A DNA stretch of 64,000 nucleotides from JAZKFT01 sp039925965 (GTDB lineage: Bacteria > Bacteroidota > Bacteroidia > Chitinophagales > Chitinophagaceae), in NCBI GenBank assembly GCA_039925965.1, contig JBDSXW010000026.1:1-64000 (forward strand). Direction: 5' to 3'. Positions within the stretch are counted from its first letter, which is position 1. The number at the start of each line of letters is the position of its first letter. The notes beneath the pieces were generated by a model. That model ran no database searches. It saw only the letters and a program-made list of their open reading frames with translations, and was not told the origin of the DNA. Positions 26,886 through 35,200 of the stretch are shown here, piece by piece. A program made the position numbers and the translations under genes.

Positions 26886-29405
26886 CTAAAGTAATTTCAG
26901 CGGCTTCAGGAAGACCCAGGTTTCACCGGGCTTTGTGCCTTCGATTCCTTCCTGGTATTTTTTCATCATCTTGTTCCAGTCGTCTACGCGTGGGTTATTT
27001 TCGTTTGTTTTTGGGTTGAGGTGATCCAGGGTTTCTCCTTTTGGGATGCTGATGATCAGCATTAGCTGGCGGCCATTTCTAAACACCATTAATTGCTGGA
27101 AACTGGCATTGCAAAAGCCTTTGGCGACCTCCGGCCATTTTTGAAATTGGGTGGCATGATGGTTAACATATTCCTGCTGTAGTTTTTTGTCGGCGACCAG
27201 GTTGGCGGTAAGTACGATATGTTCCCACTCTTTTGCTGTGGCGGTATCTGCGCAATGTTTCCGCTTGCTGAATTCATAGACCAGATCGTGGTACAGTTTT
27301 ACGGCAGCATCGGGAAAATTGTTTTGGAGCCTGCCCTGCATCACACTAAGGTCTACCACTTTACCAAAATACACTGTATGGTTTTGCCATTGGTAAATGG
27401 CATTGCTATCCATATTGCTTTTTTGAAGCAGGATTTTCAATTTTTGAATATCGAGCGGAGCATTTTCTTTGGTAACAAGTTCTATAATTTCGCTGTGTTC
27501 TTCATTAACGGGAAGTTTATCCAGGTCAACAGCCCGCTCCTTCGCCAATGTTTCGTAAAACGGTAGCAGGCCTGCGTTTTCGCGGATTCCGGCACCTGCT
27601 TCCGGACCATTATTGAGCCATTCATTTCCGGGGCCATTGGCATTCTGCAAATACTTTTGAGACAGCGTCCAATTATTGCTAATTTTTATATAAGATGAAC
27701 CCTCGTCGGTATAAATGTAAAACCAGTGGCTGGGCAAATGGGCGTAGGGCGCTTTGTAAATGCTATCCACATAGTTCTCTGAGATCGTGGAATTGAGTTG
27801 GGCACTTAGGGTATAGATGCCAGCGCAGTCATAATTATGTTTACCGTAGTGCTGAATTTTGTTGCCGGTTATCCGGTTGTTCTTCATGGCATTGGCGGTT
27901 GGGCTCCAGCCCCAGCCCATGCTGATGCCGGTGTAAGAAACGTTTTCAATCTCGTTGTGCGCAATCAAAGTATTCCGGGTATAGCCTGCGCCAATACCAA
28001 CGCAGCTCCAGTCTTCATTGGTCGCATCAGTTATCATGTTATTAGAAATGGTCATATGATTGCAAACCTCGCGGTCATCTTTTGGATTATAAGGCAGGTG
28101 AATTTCCGTGGCTTCGTCGGAATATACCCCGGCGAGGATTCCAGTACCACCAATGTCTTTAAACAGGTTTCCGCTCACTGTATTATTATGAACACCCTTG
28201 ATATAATCCAGCCCGGTAGATGCCAAGTGTTCGAAACGGCAATTTTCAAAATTGATCTGCCCTGCAAAGCTTACCTCCACTGCAGCCGCCGGGCGGCCCA
28301 CCCATGCCTGGTTTTCAAGGCCGGCCTTTTCGGGTGTTCCTGCGGGTCGCAGTTTGTAGGCGTCGAGCATATACATGCCCGCCTGATGCGGCACATGCCC
28401 GTGTTGTGAAGGGCGCAGCCAGCCTGCATGCTGAAAAGAAATTCCATTGAAATAAATATTAGATACGGGATGATCGATGGTGCCGGTAACCTGCACCAAT
28501 GTCTCAAGTGAAGGCGCAATAACTTTTGCTGTCAGCAGGTTTTCACCAACTCTTGGCCAATAATAGATTTTGTGGTTGGAGATATCCAGGAACCATTCAC
28601 CGGGCTCATCTAAAAACTGGAGGGCATTGGTAAGGTAAAAGGCAGAGTTGCCGGTTTCTTTGGAGATCCATGGCGCAGGCCAGGGGTGCTCACTTTGAAT
28701 CCTGCTTTCTGGTTGTTCGAAAAACAGTTTAGTACTATCGCCATGTAGTTCCATTTTCTTAATACGAAGGATGGCGATGGCCCACCATTGGTGGATGAAC
28801 ATTTCAGCGCCAACTACATTTTGAAGCGATAGCGTTTTGGGCGTCGGTATCCAGCAGGTTTGATCCCTTTTATTCCAACTAAGAATGCGATCCATTAAAT
28901 CGCCATTCATGGATTTTGCCCTTACTGCCTTTTGATCGTTTACCCATAACTGCCGGAATTCGCACAATCTTCCTGCGGAGCCGGGTGCATCAGCTACCCA
29001 AACTTTACCAGCGGCGATGGCCGGTAGTCCGGCAACCGGCTGCTTTATTTTTTGCCAGTTGCTGATCCCAAAACCACCGCTCAAAACCGGTTGTTCACCA
29101 GAGACTGCTTCAATATAAGTGGGGCTTGTGGCGGTGCCGGCATCTTCGGGTCTGATGAAAACGGGTTCGTCCAGTTGGTACCTGCCGCCCATGAGCATAA
29201 TATGAGCGCCATTACGGATACCGTCATCGTTGAGTCTTCTTAATTCACGGACCTCGCGGATAGCTTTAGCTAAAGAGGCAAGGGGCTCTTGCCTGGTTCC
29301 CGTAGCAGTGTCGGAGCCATTGGGTGCTACAAATACCTGCAACTGTGCGATGCCTAAAAAGGGCGCAGTCAGTAATAACATAATTACAGGCAATCTGGTT
29401 ATCAT
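26886..29405 (-). CDS. Right-handed beta-helix glycosidase fused to an L-rhamnose mutarotase-like domain
   Basis: Signal peptide 1-20 (LGIAQ). Residues about 22-600 form a right-handed beta-helix beginning VFVAPNGSDTATGTRQEPLA and containing repeated N-x-I-x-x-N coils (SNNMITD, AHNEIENVSYTGISMG); this resembles GH141 (fucosidase/xylanase) and related pectinolytic helices. Residues about 741-839 match L-rhamnose mutarotase RhaM: EYVNHHATQFQKWPEV with the conserved Tyr/His, then LMLIISIP and DDWNKMMKKYQE. The two parts in one exported chain are unusual; it may release a deoxy sugar and speed its anomer exchange. A good promoter candidate lies about 42 bases upstream. Confidence 0.82.
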   Translation of the reverse strand: MITRLPVIMLLLTAPFLGIAQLQVFVAPNGSDTATGTRQEPLASLAKAIREVRELRRLNDDGIRNGAHIMLMGGRYQLDEPVFIRPEDAGTATSPTYIEAVSGEQPVLSGGFGISNWQKIKQPVAGLPAIAAGKVWVADAPGSAGRLCEFRQLWVNDQKAVRAKSMNGDLMDRILSWNKRDQTCWIPTPKTLSLQNVVGAEMFIHQWWAIAILRIKKMELHGDSTKLFFEQPESRIQSEHPWPAPWISKETGNSAFYLTNALQFLDEPGEWFLDISNHKIYYWPRVGENLLTAKVIAPSLETLVQVTGTIDHPVSNIYFNGISFQHAGWLRPSQHGHVPHQAGMYMLDAYKLRPAGTPEKAGLENQAWVGRPAAAVEVSFAGQINFENCRFEHLASTGLDYIKGVHNNTVSGNLFKDIGGTGILAGVYSDEATEIHLPYNPKDDREVCNHMTISNNMITDATNEDWSCVGIGAGYTRNTLIAHNEIENVSYTGISMGWGWSPTANAMKNNRITGNKIQHYGKHNYDCAGIYTLSAQLNSTISENYVDSIYKAPYAHLPSHWFYIYTDEGSSYIKISNNWTLSQKYLQNANGPGNEWLNNGPEAGAGIRENAGLLPFYETLAKERAVDLDKLPVNEEHSEIIELVTKENAPLDIQKLKILLQKSNMDSNAIYQWQNHTVYFGKVVDLSVMQGRLQNNFPDAAVKLYHDLVYEFSKRKHCADTATAKEWEHIVLTANLVADKKLQQEYVNHHATQFQKWPEVAKGFCNASFQQLMVFRNGRQLMLIISIPKGETLDHLNPKTNENNPRVDDWNKMMKKYQEGIEGTKPGETWVFLKPLKLL

Positions 29406-29446
29406 TTAGCAATCGTTGATCGGAAAAACCGGCTTACAATAAGCAA

Positions 29447-29478
29447 TAAATGTAGCCTAAGCTGTTGCGGGTAACAAT
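29447..29478 (-). promoter_or_regulatory. Candidate promoter of the beta-helix/RhaM gene
   Basis: On the minus strand: ATTG, 20 bases, TACATTTA. This fits the Bacteroidota pattern (TTTG, 19-21 bases, TAnnTTTG) with one mismatch in each box. It would give a leader of about 35 bases. Confidence 0.45.
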
Positions 29479-29565
29479 GTACCTAAATGCTATAATGATG
29501 GAAGATTTTACTATTGGCAGTTTGGGCATTTTAAAAAATGGACACCTCTTAATTTTGAAGACGTT

Positions 29566-30441
29566 CTATAAAACCGGCTCCTGAAAAACCTTTTTCAGGT
29601 AGGCTGTATTTGCGCCATAGTTGCCTTTTACATCCTTTGGCTTTTTAGCATCGCGGCTTCGCTCTATAACCAGCCAGCCGGCCCAATTCATTTTGTTCAA
29701 TGTCTTTTTTACCCGGTACATATCAATCTGCGGATCATTTTCCAGCCACACGGAATCTTTATTCGTGGCATGAATGGCACAGATCCGGCTGCCACCCAGG
29801 GTCTTCAATTCTTTCAACAGGTTACGGCCTTCTTTTAATGGGTTGGAGAAGTTGAAGTAGATTTTGATGGCGGGAGATCCGATCTCTTTCAGCAGCTTCA
29901 CTTCTTCTTTTGCAGTCAACGCGGTTTCGATACCAATCACTACGCCGGCAGCTTCCGCCATTTTTCCGGCTACTTTTAAACGGGCCACTACAGAGTCGCG
30001 AACCTCCGGGGTTTTCCTCAGGTCACATTGTACACCGAGCGGTAAGAAAGCCAACTTTACATCCATCAGATGCATGGTGGTGATGCAATCTTCTATCGAC
30101 TTTTTATACTCCGTTCTGTTGCAAAAAGATTGGGCGTAGTAGCCGGTCATTGCCAGCGAAAAAATCTCTACGTTGTTATCTTTTGCTGTTTGTAAAAACT
30201 TATTGCGTACCGAGTCGGTGAGCAAAGTATTTTCAAAAGTTGGGCGGTTGCCAAGGCCACCCATATCCACTTCCACGCCATCGGCGGCTAATTGCTTGGT
30301 GAGTGTGATGGCACCCAATTTCTGGCGTTTTAGCAACATAAGGTCAATCAGCCCTATTTTGAAGCGTTGGTTGTTTTGGGCGAGAGCGCAAACAGGGGCA
30401 GCTAAAGCGAAGCAAAGGGTAAGTGCTATGATTTTTTTCAT
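29566..30441 (-). CDS. Exported xylose-isomerase-like TIM barrel protein
   Basis: Signal peptide 1-22 (CALAQ). The rest is the sugar phosphate isomerase/epimerase (AP-endonuclease-2) TIM barrel: IGIETAL, INFS-like FNFSNPLKEG, ICAIHATNKD and WLVIERSRD supply the usual Glu, His and Glu metal ligands, although the second and third ligand motifs are not standard. Cytoplasmic relatives include hexulose isomerases and 3-oxo-isoapionate decarboxylase; an exported form cannot act on phosphorylated or intracellular metabolites, so it probably isomerises or epimerises a free sugar or keto-sugar in the periplasm. Exported family members are common beside Bacteroidota glycosidase genes. Confidence 0.75.
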   Translation of the reverse strand: MKKIIALTLCFALAAPVCALAQNNQRFKIGLIDLMLLKRQKLGAITLTKQLAADGVEVDMGGLGNRPTFENTLLTDSVRNKFLQTAKDNNVEIFSLAMTGYYAQSFCNRTEYKKSIEDCITTMHLMDVKLAFLPLGVQCDLRKTPEVRDSVVARLKVAGKMAEAAGVVIGIETALTAKEEVKLLKEIGSPAIKIYFNFSNPLKEGRNLLKELKTLGGSRICAIHATNKDSVWLENDPQIDMYRVKKTLNKMNWAGWLVIERSRDAKKPKDVKGNYGANTAYLKKVFQEPVL

Positions 30442-30484
30442 GGTTAGTGGTATAAATATTTGGCAGCGATCTATTCACCGACAT

Positions 30485-30545
30485 TGGCAGGGTTCTCGCC
30501 CGCCTAGCCATCATATGAGCGATCATTGCGAGGGTTCCTGCCCGC
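30485..30545. repeat. Short relative of the left-edge inverted repeat
   Basis: Words GGGTTCTCGCCCGCC and ATTGCGAGGGTTCCTGCCCG recall the arms of the element at 10-143. It occupies most of the 118-base gap between the isomerase-like gene and the esterase gene. Confidence 0.5.
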
Positions 30546-30559
30546 AACGATCCATTAAA

Positions 30560-32101
30560 TTACCTTCCGGTGGCTTTATTAAAAACTTTTTCCAGGTTCT
30601 CAAATCCTTTTACCGCGTGGGCCGGCAGGCGTTCACCGTTATCGCCGAACACGTACATTAGGGATTCTTTTTCGATGGTGATTTTTGATTCGTCGATGGC
30701 GCCTTTGTCATCCTGTATGGCCTTCAGCTTGAGGCCCAGGTATTTAGCCATAAAATTATAGACAGGTGTTCTTTTGGTGATGCTGAAATCGTGTTTATCG
30801 TTGGGCAAATGGGTGTTTTGAACGTCTTCTTTTTTACCGTACCAGCTATACATTTTTTGCAGGTAGGGAAAGTCATGATCCGGGGTTCTATCGGTCCAAT
30901 CGCCGCCGTCGCTTACCAGCAGTTGCGGCCGGGGAGCGGCCATGGCGGCGATTTCCACGTTGTCGGTGCCACCACCACAGGCGTGGATGGGCATGCCACT
31001 TTCGCAAGGGCAGCCGCCATAGAAATAGGAGCTTATAGCTACTACCGGCGCCGATACTTTAATGCGGTCATCGAGGGCGGTCATTAATACAGTATGGCTT
31101 CCGGCACCCGAGCCGCCGGTGATGGCAACACGGCTGGTATCGGCATCCTTCAGCGATAACAAATAATCTAAAATACGGATGCTTCCCAAGGCCTGGATAG
31201 TCATCGAAAGGCTGCGGCGATGGTCTTCATATTTAAACTGCAGCATCGATTCACCCCATGCAAACAGGTCGTAGCTAAAAGCCATGGCACCCATTTTGGC
31301 AAACGCCGCGCAGCGATACTGGCAGTCGGGCCGGTAGCGTTGTTTTTCCCAGTGGCCATCGGGATTTAATATGACCGGAATTTTGCCTTTGATCACAGCC
31401 GGCTTGTACAGCGAACCATTGATCCAAACGCCTGGCAATATTTCAATAGCAATATTTTCTACAGTGTAACCGTCGTATTTTCTTTTGGGTGTGATGATGG
31501 GTTTGGATAGTGGGTAGGCAGGAAGCTTATCTAATTGCAGTGCTTCTAGCAGGCAAGGTTTTAGTAATTTCTTACGGGCTTCCCATTCGTCCAGGTTATG
31601 GTATTGCGAAGCGATGCGATCGAGCTCGGCCCAGCCTTCTTCGGGGTTCCAGCGATAATATTCGTAGACGCTGAGTTTGTAGACCTTATCCTTTTCCTTT
31701 TTCACTTTCAGGTCGAGGGGTTTCAGTACGTTGTCGAGGGTCTCCTCTACATCGTTGCGGAAGCGCCAGTTGGCATAGGCTACGGTTTTGCCAGCTACCA
31801 TGCTGTCTGCATACTTAATCTTAATGCCATACTTCTGCTCGATATTGCTAAGCACCTCTTTCAATGGCTTTTTGTAGGAGTCGTCAGAGGTTTGCTGTGC
31901 TGTAGCAGTTTGCCACAAAGCCAGGGAGGCACAAAGGAGCACGAAGGCTTTTGTAAGGAGCCGGCCGCGGGATTGTAAGGAATTCCAATAGAGAACGATC
32001 CGTACAAGAGTCCCGAAATAATCGGGATGTACCATGCGACGCCACCGCAGCTCAATAGTAGTACTTACCCCTGGCCCAAAATTATTCTTAGCATTATTCA
32101 T
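30560..32101 (-). CDS. STN-like domain fused to an alpha/beta-hydrolase esterase
   Basis: After a leader (LLTKAFVLLCASLALWQTATAQ) residues about 72-145 read like a secretin/TonB short N-terminal (STN) domain: PLKEVLSNIEQKYGIKIKYA, later ETLDNVLKPLDLKVKKEK and VYKLSV. The remaining part is an alpha/beta hydrolase of the acetyl-xylan-esterase type with the nucleophile motif GGSGAGSHT, an acidic stretch SDGGDWTDRTPDHDFP and a C-terminal His in LPNDKHDFS. It likely deacetylates or deacylates pectin. STN domains normally stand at the front of SusC-like transporters or secretins, so this fusion is odd. The first residues (HPDYFGTLVR) come from a dispersed repeat; the true start is probably internal. 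Overlaps the SSS gene by 8 bases. Confidence 0.78.
   Translation of the reverse strand: MNNAKNNFGPGVSTTIELRWRRMVHPDYFGTLVRIVLYWNSLQSRGRLLTKAFVLLCASLALWQTATAQQTSDDSYKKPLKEVLSNIEQKYGIKIKYADSMVAGKTVAYANWRFRNDVEETLDNVLKPLDLKVKKEKDKVYKLSVYEYYRWNPEEGWAELDRIASQYHNLDEWEARKKLLKPCLLEALQLDKLPAYPLSKPIITPKRKYDGYTVENIAIEILPGVWINGSLYKPAVIKGKIPVILNPDGHWEKQRYRPDCQYRCAAFAKMGAMAFSYDLFAWGESMLQFKYEDHRRSLSMTIQALGSIRILDYLLSLKDADTSRVAITGGSGAGSHTVLMTALDDRIKVSAPVVAISSYFYGGCPCESGMPIHACGGGTDNVEIAAMAAPRPQLLVSDGGDWTDRTPDHDFPYLQKMYSWYGKKEDVQNTHLPNDKHDFSITKRTPVYNFMAKYLGLKLKAIQDDKGAIDESKITIEKESLMYVFGDNGERLPAHAVKGFENLEKVFNKATGR
32001..32081. repeat. 81-bp 5'-end element, copy 2
   Basis: Near-identical in layout to 23927-24007 and also overlapping the first codons of a minus-strand gene (esterase). 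Contains TCCCGAAATAATCGGGA and ATAGTAGTACTTACCCCTGG. Confidence 0.8.
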
Positions 32102-33677
32102 TGTTGGTCAATTTATTTTTTGCTTCCTGTTTTTCTAATCTTGAACCCGCCAGCCAGCCGCTGTACAAAAGGTTTTTATCTAGCGTGGGTTTGGGGAAGA
32201 ACAGGCTGGCGAGGTAGCCTACGCCGATTACGATCAGGTGGCTATAAACACCCAGCATCAATTTGTGGTGCGTGAAATTGAATTGGCCAAAATCGAGCAA
32301 TAATTTCTTGTGACCTTCCAAGCCAACTTCGGTAGATGTAAGAAAGGCATAGGCGGTAAACAATACACAAACAATAATGCCAATATTGACGCCCTGCCTG
32401 TTCGCCCTGGCGCTAAAGATACCTAACAAAAAAATGCCTACGATACCGCCTGAAAAAATGGCGTAAATGGTAAAAATTACACCGAGTACACCTTCGTTGC
32501 CCACATACAAATAAAAGCAACCGACCAGCACGGAGAGCAGACCGGATATTACCACAAATAGCTTGCTTGCCTGTAAGTATTGGCTGTCGGGGCGATTGGG
32601 CTTTGCTTTTTTGTAATAGTCTTCCACCCCCACAGCCGCAAGGGAATTAAGGTCGGCACTCAAACTACATATCGCAGCAGAAATTAATGCAGCTACAATA
32701 AAACCCACGACACCAGTTGGCAACTGCGTCATCATAAAGTACGGGAAAACACCTTCAGCTTTTGTTCCAGGCGGCAAGGGATTTTGTTTGTAAAAAACAA
32801 ATAAGGCCGTACCGATAAACATAAACATGGTCCACACAGGCACGGTGAGCAGGATGCCCATCATCGACGCTTTGATAGCTGCTTTGTCAGTTTTAGCCGA
32901 AAGGTAGCGCTGCACGACGGTTTGGTCAGTGCCATATTTTTGGATCGCATAGAAGGCCCCATTGATCACCATCACAATCAACGTTAGCCGGGTAAAGTCT
33001 ACATCATAGGGACCAAAGCCTGCCCGGTTATTTTCTGTTGCCACTTTGATGGCTTCGGGCACGCCGCCTTTGATAGACATTAATAATATAGTCAGGCAAA
33101 TAATACCGCTGGCAAATAGCATAAAACCCTGGAATACATCGAGCCAGATTACGGCCTGCATGCCGCCTTTGAGGTTAACCAATACCAGGATCAACCCCAC
33201 GACAACAAGGATGACGTATGGACTTATATTAGTGAGTTTATTAACGGCTGCTGCTATTAAAAACAGCACCGTGCCCATACCGGCAAACTGTCGCAGCACA
33301 AATGAAGAGGAACTATAATATCTGGCAAAACTGCCAAAACGTTTTTCAAAATATTCGTAGGTGCTGAGGCCGATCACTTTGCGGTAGAGTGGCACAATAA
33401 ACCAGATGGTTCCCATCAGCACGATGGGCACCATGAGCCCTTGTACCAATAGTATCCAATTGCTGGTAAAACCCTGGGCCGGGTATCCCAGAAAAGTAAC
33501 GCTGCTGATCAGCGTTGACAGCAGCGACAAACCCAGCGCCCATGCTGGAAAATTGCCCTTTGCCAGAAAAAAGGTTTGGGTGGAGTTTTGCTTATTGGCA
33601 AAGCGAAAGCCCAGGAACAAAGTGATCGCTAAAACGATCACAATGATGAGGTAATCAATAAAACTCAGGTGGTTCAT
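32094..33677 (-). CDS. SSS-family sodium:solute symporter 2
   Basis: Polytopic inner-membrane symporter with the family stretches LSLLSTLISSVTFLGYPAQGF, LKGGMQAVIWLDVFQGFM and SAAICSLSADLNSLAAVGVEDYY. Only moderately similar to the first and third SSS copies of the window, so a different substrate is likely. It precedes the STN-esterase gene with an 8-base overlap, so a co-transcribed pair is probable. Upstream is a 269-base gap of low-complexity and palindromic DNA. Confidence 0.9.
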   Translation of the reverse strand: MNHLSFIDYLIIVIVLAITLFLGFRFANKQNSTQTFFLAKGNFPAWALGLSLLSTLISSVTFLGYPAQGFTSNWILLVQGLMVPIVLMGTIWFIVPLYRKVIGLSTYEYFEKRFGSFARYYSSSSFVLRQFAGMGTVLFLIAAAVNKLTNISPYVILVVVGLILVLVNLKGGMQAVIWLDVFQGFMLFASGIICLTILLMSIKGGVPEAIKVATENNRAGFGPYDVDFTRLTLIVMVINGAFYAIQKYGTDQTVVQRYLSAKTDKAAIKASMMGILLTVPVWTMFMFIGTALFVFYKQNPLPPGTKAEGVFPYFMMTQLPTGVVGFIVAALISAAICSLSADLNSLAAVGVEDYYKKAKPNRPDSQYLQASKLFVVISGLLSVLVGCFYLYVGNEGVLGVIFTIYAIFSGGIVGIFLLGIFSARANRQGVNIGIIVCVLFTAYAFLTSTEVGLEGHKKLLLDFGQFNFTHHKLMLGVYSHLIVIGVGYLASLFFPKPTLDKNLLYSGWLAGSRLEKQEAKNKLTNNE

Positions 33678-33692
33678 GGAGCAAGATTATGA

Positions 33693-33760
33693 GTGGTCAT
33701 TGGTCAATGGGTCATTGGTCACTTGTGATTGGTCTTTGGTCTTTGGGTCAATGGTCAATG
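33693..33760. repeat. Low-complexity spacer (GTCATTGGTCAATGG words)
   Basis: Successive words GGTCATTGGTCAATGG, GTCATTGGTCAC, TGATTGGTCTTTGGTC and GGGTCAATGGTCAATG. Lies directly upstream of the second SSS gene. The following part to 33946 has a GC-rich imperfect inverted repeat (CAAGCC..GGCTTG arms near 33820 and 33875) and no gene. Confidence 0.75.
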
Positions 33761-33946
33761 ACAGGTAAAATGGGACTTTGAATTCATCGTTTTCTGGCTT
33801 TTGAGGTAAATGTTGTTACGTGCAAGCCGCGGGGTTTGGGTCGCCCCTATCCCCTAAAGTGGGATTTGGGTGTGGCTTGCTCCGCAACGTTGCCGCTTCT
33901 TTTTTGAAATAACCGACATTGCCCCGGAAGTTTAGCACCACTGCTT

Positions 33947-35086
33947 TCAGCTTATATACAGATCCTTAATTGTTTTAGGCAAGGCATAACTGCCAGGCTT
34001 TACGGTCACATACAAATCGTTGGTTCCTTTCATTCTTACAACGCCCCTGGCAAGTTCGTTGGTGGGTGTGAAATGGTGCATGTTCAGCGCTTCGAAAATG
34101 GCGGCGGCTGTGGCGCCACCTTCGATGAACAGTTCTTTTATTTCCTGGTCTGCCACAATCTTTTTTACCGCTTCGGCCATGGCAGTTCTTAGCTGCAAAG
34201 CGGAAAGGTTCGTCAGTTCGATCATCGTTTCGTCAATGGCGATGATGGCTTTCTGCTGGGCAACAATTGTTGTTGCTACCTGCTGGAACCAGCCTTGGTC
34301 TTCCCTTTCTTCAATAACGCTGGCCGACAGGTAATGCACACCGCGCTCTTGTTCCTGTACTGACTTAATGAAGGTTTTGCTTGTAGCGAATGAAGTTCCG
34401 CTGACATACAAATAAGGTTTCAGCATTCCTGGCTCAGTGCCAGTTTTTTGCCGGCAACCCTGCTGCTGTAACAGCGCTTCAAAACAATCCCCGGCACCTG
34501 CGATCAGCCAGGTATTATCCACCTGCTTCAACCACTGCATAATGTCGTTTCCTTCACATACTTCGCCAGCAACAATACCATCTGCGGGTAGTGGGTCGTC
34601 ATGTTTTTGCACCGAAATTTTTTCATCGCTATCTGCATCCAGCATTTTCAATACTGACGCATCCGTAACAGCAAATTCAGGGTCGGTAGCAAAACTGGTG
34701 TCGCTGATCAATGAATGATGAACATAATATTTACCACCAAAAATGGTTCTGCCCAATGATGGATTAGCTGGCAATAGCAAAGCTTTTGTCAATCCCATCA
34801 CTTCCATCTGTACTCTCAATTCATCCACCACATAACCACGCAAAACGGAATCTGTCTTCTTATACACCCATTCAGGATTCAATGGCAGCAAGCCTTTCAG
34901 CGCAGCCCTTGTTGCGTGCAATGCTTCATTCTTATTCAAAGACCTGCTATCCGTGGAAACCACAACGAGGTCAGCATCTGATGTTTCAACTGCACCCATA
35001 AATAACGCAACCGACAATCCATACCGCAAACCGATGCCAGCCAACTCAGCCGCACCTGTAAAATCATCTGCGATTACTGCAAGCAT
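33947..35086 (-). CDS. DUF1537 acid-sugar kinase (OtnK/DtnK-like)
   Basis: Second four-carbon acid sugar kinase. N-terminus MLAVIADDFTGAAELAGIG is the classical family signature, YKKTDSVLRGYV is a conserved substrate-binding segment and the C-terminus has EGGATAAAIFEAL in the place of the usual SGGET motif. At 379 aa it is shorter than the 436-aa copy. PdxA-like dehydrogenase lies just upstream on the same strand; kinase plus PdxA2 is the known pair that turns D-threonate or a similar acid sugar into dihydroxyacetone phosphate. Between the two genes lies a 114-base repeat spacer. Confidence 0.85.
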   Translation of the reverse strand: MLAVIADDFTGAAELAGIGLRYGLSVALFMGAVETSDADLVVVSTDSRSLNKNEALHATRAALKGLLPLNPEWVYKKTDSVLRGYVVDELRVQMEVMGLTKALLLPANPSLGRTIFGGKYYVHHSLISDTSFATDPEFAVTDASVLKMLDADSDEKISVQKHDDPLPADGIVAGEVCEGNDIMQWLKQVDNTWLIAGAGDCFEALLQQQGCRQKTGTEPGMLKPYLYVSGTSFATSKTFIKSVQEQERGVHYLSASVIEEREDQGWFQQVATTIVAQQKAIIAIDETMIELTNLSALQLRTAMAEAVKKIVADQEIKELFIEGGATAAAIFEALNMHHFTPTNELARGVVRMKGTNDLYVTVKPGSYALPKTIKDLYIS

Positions 35087-35090
35087 TTTT

Positions 35091-35160
35091 TGAATGATGA
35101 ATTATGAGTGATGAATGCGGAATGATGAATTATTAGTGATGAATTATGAACTCTGAGTGA
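35091..35160. repeat. Low-complexity spacer (GATGAATTATGAGT words)
   Basis: Repeats of AATGATGAATTATGAGTG and GATGAATTATTAGTG between the kinase and PdxA-like genes. A related inverted stretch (TTTATCATTTATCATTCC, TAATTCATAATTTCC) follows at 35180-35210, up to the PdxA stop. Confidence 0.75.
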
Positions 35161-35200
35161 TGCTGCGAGCCGGCCCAATTTATCATTTATCATTCCTAAT

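Noticed and set aside
30560..32101. SusC/TonB-dependent transporter suggested by the STN-like domain
   Set aside because: No plug or beta-barrel follows; the remainder is an alpha/beta hydrolase.
33693..35160. CRISPR-like array in the repeated intergenic words
   Set aside because: The words are contiguous and degenerate, with no unique spacers of even length and no cas genes.
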